64,000 bases of DNA, from NCBI GenBank assembly GCA_030674185.1, contig JAPXFY010000022.1, forward strand, positions 51,274,675 to 51,338,674, given 5' to 3'. Origin of the DNA: Monoplex corrugatus. Taxonomy: Eukaryota > Mollusca > Gastropoda > Littorinimorpha > Ranellidae. The first letter of the stretch is position 1. The number at the start of each line of letters is the position of its first letter. Shown one piece after another: positions 36,410 through 47,100 of this stretch. Made by a program: the position numbers and the translations under genes. The notes beneath the pieces are model-generated. The model saw only the letters and a program-made list of their open reading frames with translations, ran no database searches and was not told the DNA's origin.

Positions 36410-36416
36410 CTTCCGG
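36410..36416. promoter_or_regulatory. ETS-type site upstream of the DRG1 start
   Basis: CTTCCGG lies 70 bases before the DRG1 ATG in TATA-less sequence with scattered CpG. ETS sites are typical of such housekeeping promoters; its use here is inferred. Confidence 0.4.
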
Positions 36417-36485
36417 TTGCAAAAGCGGCCAGGTGGACCAGCAACACATTTTTGACGGATTTTGGAGAAGATTTGACTGTCAGCT

Positions 36486-36524
36486 ATGTCTATTCTACAG
36501 AAGATCGCCGAGATCGAAGCCGAG
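36486..36524 (+). CDS. DRG1: DRG1 exon 1 with GC splice donor
   Basis: Thirteen codons, [13 protein letters not shown], end at GAG|GCAAGT. Joining to ATGGCTCGAACG at 40,879 keeps frame and reproduces the [11 protein letters not shown] order of animal DRG1. A GT alternative four bases downstream would shift the frame. Confidence 0.85.
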
Positions 36525-39500
36525 GCAAGTCTTCTGTATTGTGTTTTTCAAGTATAAGACTGGTTATGCACTTTGTAACAGAGTGAGACACACACAATCA
36601 CTAAATAAATTGTGTTGAGGCATAAGTCATGATTATCATTATGATAAGAAATCATCAGTCACATTCAGTAGATCTGTTTCATGGCATTAGCTTGATCAGG
36701 CCTGTATGAGCCTAGTAATCTATCACACTCAGAGAGCTGATCGGTGACAGCATTCATCAGCATGAATGAATCGGGAACTCAAATGTTTGTCACCTCCTAT
36801 ATCACCATTTCTCCCCCTATATTCACAGCTGTTCTGTGCAGAGAAAGTGTGTTTTGTGTAAGTGTATGACTGTAACTAGTGTAAGGTGCTGTTGTCACTG
36901 TCAGTGTCACTGTGCTCACTTGTGGGCAGTATCTTCTGAGTTGTATTGCTGTAGTAGTCTTCCCTGGTCTTCTGTTTCTGGTTCTGCCTGGTAATGGCCA
37001 CAGTCAACTGGTTGATTATTCTGCCATTGAGAGCGCATTTAAAATTTTAAAACCGGTAAAAAGTTAAAATCTGCAAGTCCTTCAAAACTGGTGCTGGGAC
37101 ACCTGCGCCTTGAAGGCCTCAAGTGTTTTCAATGACACAATCCCTGGCGGTAATGCATTCTATTCCCTGATGGTACGCGGGAAGAATGAATATTTCCGAT
37201 AGTCACTAGTGTACAATGGTAGTTGGAAGGCAAGATGGTGAGAATGCCTCGTCCTGCATAGTGGTGGAGAAAGTCTACCGCTCTTATCTATGGCTACTTC
37301 GTTGTTCACGATCTTGAATAGCATGGTGATCTGGCATCTCTGCGGCGTTGGTCTAAACTCTAATGGTCTCCACTCAAGATGTTCTAACATGCTATCCACA
37401 CTAGATCAGTTGCCGTGTCTGTTACCATGTCGAGTCTGTGGATGTCCTTATGATGGTACAGGTCCCAGACTGACGAAGCGTACTCTACCAGGGGTCTCAC
37501 TAATGATTTGTAAGCGTTCTCTTTTGACAGATGTTGAATTTATGTTGAGGTTGCGACGGAGGAAGCCTAAGGTCTTGTTTGTTTTTCCACAGATGGTACT
37601 AATATGGTCGTTCCACTTCAAGTCAGATGTAATAACAAGGCAGCCAAGGTACTTTGCACTCTGAACTGACTCTAAATTCTAATATGTGTCCATGTAGCGT
37701 GTATTGAAGTATGATCTTAGTCCGTCTACTGATGGTAAGCACGTTACATTTGCCGGGGTGAAACTCCATCTTCCATACCTTCTCCCACGTCCCAAGCTTG
37801 TCTAAGTCTGCCTGGAGTGCACCGGCGTCTGCATCTGATGTAACTGTAAGATAAACTATGGTGTCGTCCATGAATAGTCTTACAGTTGCGGTGAGTCCTT
37901 CCGGCATGTCGTTTTATATAAGAATAGACAGGGCCCGAGGACCGACCCCTGGGGCACACCAGACTCAACACTTACATGACTAGATGTTTCCCCGTCCACT
38001 ACAACTGCCTGCGTTCTGTCAGTGAGGAAGCTATGGATCCAGTTGTTGACTTTACCTCGGATACCGTAGTGTTCCAGTTTATGCACGAGTAGGCTATGAC
38101 TGACCTTGTCAAAGGCCTTGGAAAAGTCCATGATTAAAACATCTGTCTGCTTCCCTGCTGCCATGTTGTTTGTGACATCATCAATAAATTCAATAAGTTG
38201 AGATTCACAAGAGCGTTTACTGTGAAAACCATGTTGGAGCGGGTACAGAATGTTGTTCTCATCTGCATGTTTCATAACGTGGCTTGGGACGATATGTTCC
38301 GTCACTTTGCAGCAAATACAGGTAAGTGAGATCAGGTGATAGTTCTCTGCTTTATATCAGTCATCTTTCTTATACACTGGACTTATGTTGGCACTCCTCC
38401 ATTCAGCTGGGGTGACACCGGTATCAAGGGATTTTCTGAATATGACAGTAAGAATCAGAGCGATGACGCCAGCTAAGTCCTTCAAAACTCTTGGCTTTAT
38501 GCCATCCAGTCCTGCAAAACTCTTGGCTTTATGCCATCCGGTGTCCTTGTTTCAATTCTCCACATAGGAGCACCTTTGGGACGCTGTTGTAAGCCACATT
38601 GACAGTGTGTTCTGTCCAATGAATCTGGCACTTGAGTAGTCACTCAGTGCTGAGCAAGCCATTCTTCTTCAGAACTTGAAGGATGGACACTTGGTCTTTC
38701 CACCTGATGTTTAAGATCTTGCACAGACATCTTTGGTGGAACTGTTCGAGCTGTTGAATGTGTCGTTGGTAAGTTTCCCAGCAGTAAAACTAGACACTTC
38801 GGATCGTTGCTTGTTCTTCATATACAGCAGTCTTTTTGCAAATTTTATGTGATGCCATGGTATTGCCACAACCTCTCAGTTAGCTTTCAAAAGGCAGAGC
38901 TGGCCTTGGAGATATGCAGTATCACCACTGTGTCAAGAGATACATTTCTTTACAGTGAATACTTAGATCTAAGTTAAACTGCCTTTTGCAGATCTGTCTA
39001 TGACAAGCAACTCTCCAACACAAACTTTGTGTTCATGTAGACCTACATGTATATGTCTCTTTTCCTGGTCCTACCACAAGAACATAGATGCTGCCTGTGG
39101 GATCAGCTCCATGTGACTTTTCTTTAAGAAATGTAAAGAAAAATGGACATTTTCTTTCTATTGTTTTCTGACAAGCCACATCTGGTGATGAATGTGGCCA
39201 TTTTCACCCCCAGTACCTGCCAGCTGAGATGGAATTTGGCTATGTCTCTTGTCACTCCACTTGATCCTGTTTGGGTGCAGGAGCCAGCTTTGTTCCACCT
39301 TGAAGTGGCCTCAATAGACGAGCACCGTTCTTGCCTGATGCAGATTATTGTGTAGACATCAGCATTTTATTAATGGAACCATGGTATGTTAGAAGGTACC
39401 TGCATGTCTGCTACCTCTGATTTTATTCCTGAAAAATTGAGTTGTGGTGCAAGCATGTTTGATCATTTGACAAGTAATGATAATAATATTGCTGTAAAGA

Positions 39501-41093
39501 ATTGTTGAAGCTTTACAGCTATATCATTGCCATATTCCCTATTGTTTGGTTCACAAACCCCTGTGTCCTCTTTGTATGTCTTCTGTTTTCTGCTTTCTCC
39601 TGTTTCCCATCTTAACTGCGCATCTTACTCTTGCACTGCCACTGCTACACACAAAGTTAGTGTAACTTGATATATATAATATATATTATATCCCTTGGAC
39701 TCCCGCGCCCTGTCCACCAGCATCCTGCATTGTCAACCATGCTAACAAAACAAAAACTTAACCGTTTGACTCCCTCAGCCTGTCCACCAGGTTCATGCAG
39801 AATACTGGTGGATAGGGTGAGGGTTTCTAAAGGTGAAGTTTTTGCAGTTGGTGGATGGGTGCGGGAGTCAAAGTGTTAGATATATATATATGGAAGCTCA
39901 TTGCTGGAAAATTGTAATACTGATAGTATATATGAAATTGAAAATGATGCATTATTGTGGTTATTGTGAAAACTGTCCCAGATTCTGTGGCCCTTCATGC
40001 CCTAATTCCATGGTGACCTCAGATTTGTCTACAGCTTTCATGCCTGAGGTGAATTCAGGTTGGATTGTTTGCTGTCAGTGGGTCATGGGAGCTGTTGTTG
40101 GAGGACCAGGGTGGTCTTACCATATCTCTCACTTGGCCTGGCCCCACGACTGCAATAACTGCTATTATTAGGGGGCTTAATAGGCAGTGTACTTAGTTGG
40201 TTCAGAACAGGCACTGATGAACCCCACCAAAGGACCCAGCTGCAATGATGGTCTCCTCTGTTGGGTGGCCCCATTGCTTCTTGACATCTCAACTTTTGTG
40301 GGCTGGTTCCTGGCATTGAGATTTTGACTGAATGAACTTGGGGTTCATGGTGTGTTGTAAAGCTTGAATGAACGGCATGGGATTAATGCCTCTGAAGTGG
40401 CACAAAAGTTGAGACAACACACACAAAAAAGTTTAGTCAGGTGAAAATTAAACACAACTCCATGAAAATAAAAAATAAAAAAAGGAAAAAAGATCCAGTA
40501 CATTATGCTTCACCTCAGAATTTATTCGTTTAAAAAAATTTTTTTTTTGAAATAAACTGAGCTTGAAGTTCAAATATTCATGTCAAGAATATGTCTGTCA
40601 ATCAATCAATCAATCAGTCATGTCTGTAACTTAGTAATATACCTTAAAGTGTAATCGCAGGTTTAAAATGATGAACGTTTTTTTCAAAAAGTAATTGAAG
40701 TTCAGAAATTTAGCTTGATTTAAAGAATTCATGTCAAGAATATGGCTGTAACTTAGTATCTATAGCTTAGTGTAACCACAGGTTTAAAATGACGAACATA
40801 CTTTTTCAAGAAGTGTTGAAAATAGAATGGTTTTTTATACCTTTGTATATAATGTAAGTTGTTGACATTGTTCATCAGATGGCTCGAACGCAGAAGAACA
40901 AAGCAACCAGTGGTCATCTTGGTTTGCTGAAGGCACGCCTGGCCAAGTTACGACGTGAGCTGATTGAACCAAAGGGAGGTGGTGGTGGGTCTGGTGAAGG
41001 CTTTGATGTTGCCAAGACTGGTGATGCCCGCATTGGATTTGTTGGTTAGTGTTGCTGTTGGCCTTCATTCTGTTTTATGGTTACTTGAAGGGG

Positions 41094-41164
<71 letters not shown>

Positions 41165-44100
41165 TGTGTGTGTGTTTTCAGGTTTCAACTGATGATTAGT
41201 GGAAATATTTGTCAGAAGGAAAGGAAGAAGGGTTAACCAGTTGCAAGTAGTATGGTTTCCTTATCATATTGACAAAATGATCTTTCAGACATTCAAAGCT
41301 TAAGCGGGTAATGTGTGGGACGGTTGGCATGATAGCCAAGTGACTTACACTTCACATGTCTGAGTTTGACCATGCATAGTGAGAACAGATTTTTATGATC
41401 TTCCAGGTCAACATGTGCAGACCTGCTTGTGCCTGAATTTTCTTCATGTGTATGCTAGAGAACATAGAATATGTTGATCTTGAAAGCCAACTTGGTACTT
41501 GGTGGTTTCTACATTATGGACGTATGAAAATATCCAGCACACACATCTCGAAAATGGCATATAATTGCATACATGATAAAGTAAACAAAAACGGCCTTAT
41601 CTGTAAAAGCCCACTTGTGTAAGTATACCAGTGCACATGGAAGTTGTAGCCCACATATGCACAAAAAGATTGTGGTGTGGTTGATGAGTTAGTGCGCAAC
41701 ATTAATTCCTCGCTTTTGTGAGTGTAGACTGATAGCTGATTCTGCCATAATTTGCCAGAACAATATGCAGGCTGATTTTGTAGAGAATCATTTGCTCATC
41801 ACATCAGTTATTTAAATGGTTTCACTTTCACTTCAGGTTTCCCTTCTGTGGGCAAATCTACCTTGCTCAGCAACCTGGCAGGAGTGTACTCAGAAGTGGC
41901 CGCCTATGAGTTCACCACCCTCACCACAGTACCTGGCGTCATTCGCTATAAAGGTGCCAAGATTCAGGTCAGCAGATATTTTGAGAATGTACTCGTTCCA
42001 GTTTTGAGACTATTGAATCATGAATGGCATGAAAATAGTGTTGTCTTTTTTTTCTCTTTATTTTCCAGTTTTTATCAGGTGTGTGTATGTGCATGTTTTT
42101 GTCCAGACTGTGCTGTTTGTTTGTTGCTGCACAGTCTGCATACTCTGTCTTTGGTAGGCATGCATGCAGTATGATTTCATGTTTCCATTAGCCATTGAAC
42201 ACTGATACCACTTACAGGAGTTTTGGTGTGTATATTTATGTTCTGAAGTAGAGAGGAAAGGTGGGTGGGAAGAACAAAAACAGGCTGTTGTTTCAGTGCT
42301 TTACATCTTTTTATATGTTTGTGTTTGAATATAAAACCTTCTGGAAAATGTTCAGAAATGAAAGAAAAACACAGTAGATACAAACAAATTTGAAAAAAAA
42401 CCTGTGATCAAATTGATTATACATGTAATCCTTGATGTACTGATCACTCTTACAGATTATATTGACAGTCACAGAAGTCAGTGACAGTAAAATACCACTC
42501 ATGGACATGTCCTGAGAAGCATAAATTATTTATAAACTCAATGTATTGCTCATATGATCCGTGGCAGCACAGGTATGGCATAAAGTCCATTTGGCTTCAT
42601 ATACTGTGCCATGTAGGACTGTTTGTGGTAAGGCACCAGCAGGTCACCCTATCTGGGCCTTATTTGTAGTGACTTATAGTTATACTCAGATGAATTGAAA
42701 GTATCTCGTGCAGGGCTTCTTTTTTGATAAGAATACTGCTTTTTCAGTCTGTATGTCAGTCCCCTTTTGGAAGGCATACAGAATCACTTGGACCGAAGTG
42801 AAGACAATGGATGAAATGATTTAAACATAAAAAAAGGAAATTAAAGGAAATCCTGGAAGACATCTGTACAGGATATATAAAATGGCATACGCTGGGAATC
42901 TAGTTCTCGCTGGTTGCGTCATATAAAGGAACAGGCCACAGGACTTGCTGATAGTCCAGGCAAGAGTGATTCGCTTCAAGTGCTTAGGGATACAGAGGAA
43001 CACGTCACACACAGGACAACAAAAAGACCACTGTTTTCACTTGTGTCCCACTCTATTTTTCTTTTGGTTGATTGTAGACAACACAGTCATGTGTCAGCTG
43101 TTTTCGCTTGACGCCGTCTTTGCTGCATGATGGGCTGGCTTGTTTGGATCGGTCATCTTGTCGGGAGGATTCTGGCACATATTTCCTCATGTAGTGGGCT
43201 TTGATGTATCTGGAGATCACAGGAGCAGTGGCTCAACTATCTCCTTCCTGAACTGGCAGTGTGTCATTGAAGGGTCTGCAAATGTTTTGTACAGGCAGTA
43301 CATGTTCCTTTGTAAAGTTGTGAAAAAGGAAAAGCGCTTGCTCCACCACTTGACTGTTCTTCACAGCAAAGAGTATAGCTCTGTTCATTATCTGTTCTGC
43401 AGTGTCAGCTCATCCCGTGTTGGAAATGCAGTCACCAATACAAGTCACTGCCATCACTGCAGAGTTCGCACCAATTTGTTTTGCTTTGTTCAGCAAAAAT
43501 ACCTTAACCCTTTGACTCCTGCACTCTATCTACCAACAGCAAAAACTTAACTCTTTGATTCCCTCACCCTATCCACCAGCTTCCTGCAGGAAGCTGGTGG
43601 ATAGGGTGAGGAAATCAAAGGGTTAAGTTTTTGCTTTGCTAACATGGTTGACAATGCAGGATGCTAGTAGACAGTGTGCAGGAGTCAAAGGGTTAACAAA
43701 GTAAACTATTGGACAGATTTTGAGGTTACTTACTATGGGCCTTTCAATGTATATGCAAATAAACTTGGAACCAAGTACATTCAGTTACATACTCTTTAGA
43801 CAATACTGTCATTCACTAAATATAGTCAATATGACTATTGTTATGACTAACAACCACACACTTGGTTTTCTGGTGTAGCTATAATCGCGACTACCCTGCA
43901 AAGGGTTAACAAAGAGAGTACATGCAGAATTTTCTAAAAGTGTGTGCTGTAATAGATAAAGTGAAATAAATGTCTTTTCAATGTTTGTTTCAGTTGTTAG
44001 ATTTACCTGGTATCATTGAAGGTGCTAAAGATGGAAAAGGTCGTGGTAAACAGGTTATTGCAGGTGAGTTGATTTTTGATTTATGTATCAATAAAACGAA

Positions 44101-47100
44101 AACAAAAAAATCCCCAATCCAAATGTAATTAAAAAATCTTTTGTGCAATTTTGAATTCTTATCTGTCTGTATTGGATAAATTTTTGCGTCTCTCATACTA
44201 TAATATAGTTGAATTAATATAATTGAGAAGAGAATAATGTTTTTTTGAATCAGTAGTTTATTAAGAATATATTTGTGAGATTTATAAAAGAATCAAGATT
44301 TAGTTATGATTATGCATTGACTATGATGATGGATAATTGTAGTGATGGTGATGATGGTGACAGTGATGATTATCATCATCATCTTTGTTATTGATGTCAT
44401 CATCATCAGTATCATCATAATGACAGAATGATTCTCTGAACAGTGGCCCGTACCTGTGGCCTGATTTTCATTGTGTTGGACTGCCTGAAGCCCCTGCAGC
44501 ACAAGAAGCTACTAGAACATGAACTGGAAGGTTTTGGCATTCGTCTGAACAAAGAACCCCCCAACATCATCTTCAAAAAGAAAGAGAAGGGTGGCCTCAA
44601 TTTGCAGACCCTGGTAAGAGTTGACAAATTTTATTGTGTAATGGGTGTTACATTAGTTCAGAAAAAAATAATCACCCTGGACTAGTATTCTTAAGTCAGT
44701 TGAATAAGCAAGTAGATCAATAAGACAGTTTGAATACGTGCATTTTTAGATATAATGAGTGTGGAGTTTGTTCAGTAGGAGTTCATTGCACTTTGTCTAG
44801 TTTGATATACTCTCCAGCCAAAGCTGACTTAATTGTCTGGCTGAATCTGGCAGCCTGCTCAAAATCTTATGTGCTGGCAAATGTCTTGAAATGGGAAAGG
44901 GGAGGGGGTCAAGTTTGAGATTCATGAAACACTAAGATGAATGATTTGGGCATTAAGGTAGGTAGCAAACAGGCAAATTTATATATATTGCAACCTGGTT
45001 TTGAACTTGAGGCATCATATCATGAGTGCATGGCTGTATCAATAGAGTCAGCCAGCCTGCAGAAAAGAAAAGAACAATATACATGGCCCAAAAGGGGGTC
45101 AAATCCTTGATCTCCGTGTCAGCATGGAATGGTGTTTAATTGGAGCAGACTGAAAGTGAGATGGAGAAGAAATAGAAGAAAGACATACAAAAGAGAAATA
45201 AAACTGGAGAAGAAGAAAAGTGAATCTATCATATTGCAGTGGAACCCCTTTGACCATTTGTAGTTAACTACCTTGATGTTGTGGGCAAAGTAATGAATAC
45301 GCATGTTTTTCATGAGTAGAACAAAATGAGACAGGGGAAGATAAAGAAGTGACAAATGAAGGAAATAGGGTTGGGGGGTTGATTAGAGAAGGTAAAGAAG
45401 CAAAGGAGTAGGGATCATTCTCCTGTAGTAAAGCTGGCCTGAAATTTGAAAAAGAGTATTTGCCCAGTGTGGGGGTTCTTTGAGAAAAATGCAGTGTTCT
45501 TGCATTAAGGAAAATCTAGAAATGTCTTCTTTTTCTGTAACTCTTTTTCTTGTTTCTGCTCTATTTCTTTCTGTTGGCTCTCCCATTTCTGTTTGTCTGC
45601 TATTCACCTGTATTTTTTCAAGAAATCCTTGCAGTGTATCCCTCCTTTCCACCTAGGTCAGAGCCTGCAGACTGTGCACCAACATTATTTGGCCTGCATT
45701 ATGTGTCTGAACTAGATTAAACATTCCTCAGATGAATGCACTGACCATTTGAGACCTGACTGAACTTGAACACAGAAAAGGTAGGAAAGCAATACTGATG
45801 ATCTCTAGCTGCACAATACCCTATTTAGAGAAAAAGATTTTACAGTTGTATAGAAAAAAACATCTAATGATATGATCAGTTTGTATGGTATTCTTAATAT
45901 AACAGGTGCCACAGTCAGAACTGGATATAGACACAGTAAAGACAATCCTGGGAGAGTACAAAATGCACAATGCTGACATTACGCTACGCTACGACGCAAC
46001 GGCTGAAGACTTGATTGATGTCATTGAGGGGAACCGTGTGTACATCCCCTGCATTTATCTTCTCAACAAAATTGATCAGATTTCCATTGAGGTTAGTTTG
46101 ATTTGAGTAAAAGTCTACTTTGGAGAAATGATGTTTTGAGCTTTGGTTTTGTTTTGATGTCTGTATTACATGTGTACTTTTCTTGTCAAAGATATTGATA
46201 ACACATTCTGTGAAGAGTGAAGATTTTTCATATCCTCGAGGTCAACACATGTGCAGACCTGTTCATGCCAAAACCTTCTTCACGCATATACACATGCAGA
46301 AATCGGAAATATGTATGTTGAAGATCCTGTAAGCCATATCATTGGCCAGTGGCTTGTGTAAACATGAAAACACTCAACAGGCCTGAGAGATCTCCATAGA
46401 TGTCTGTGTTGTTGATGAAGGGCCTATCCATGAACTGGATGAGACTTGATTGTGTGCATCTAGTCTTTCCAGTGAGCCCATATCCTACATTTGCCAGGAC
46501 TGATGGGATTCAGACCCACTCATTCCAATCAGTGGCCTGTTGCACTAGCCACTGCACCATAATACCTACTATATCATCGGACCATGGTAGTCATTTTCTG
46601 GATGTTGCATATACATGCACATTTACACATATCTTTTACTGGTTTATATGATTGTGTATTTGTTTTATTGGTTTAGGTGACTGTGTATCTGACTGTTTCA
46701 GTGTGTATATGTTTTTCATGAGATTTTTGCTCTTCAGCATGGGTATAACCGGGGTAATCCATTTTCTGAGAAGAGAATGTTTTAGGATTTCTTGTCTTGA
46801 TTAATAATTGTTGTTAATATTAGTATCATAGCAAGTTAGGCTGAAATGAAACAGGAATTTGAGGCTACATGCCGTGACAAACATTTACTATCCATTGTCT
46901 TGTTGATGTTTGAAGTACATCATGATTTACGATCATCTTTCCATTGTTGATGTGTACTTTATTAAACCATACCACAGAATAGTGTTAATGTTTTGTTTAG
47001 CATTGCAGATATATTGACTGCTAAGTTAGATTTAACACACTGAAAGCTCTTTCCTAAATACGGCAGGCTCAGATACTTCTGTTATTACAGTACTGGTATT

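Larger units (their letters stand above)
36525..40878 (+). other. DRG1: DRG1 intron 1 (GC-AG), 4.35 kb
   Basis: The intron holds a CR1/jockey-like LINE fragment (37,160-38,577), a further decayed LINE tail (38,580-38,900), a palindromic MITE (39,689-39,880) and a diverged tandem duplication of about 125 bases (40,569-40,819). I see nothing in 39,000-39,650 or 39,890-40,500. Confidence 0.75.

Noticed and set aside
41848..42174. ORF extending DRG1 exon 3 into the intron
   Set aside because: The coding match to DRG1 stops exactly at the GTCAGC donor at 41,968; the rest is intron.
43140..43550. 136-codon plus-strand ORF in DRG1 intron 3
   Set aside because: No recognisable domain; it overlaps the start of the palindromic MITE and lies inside an intron.
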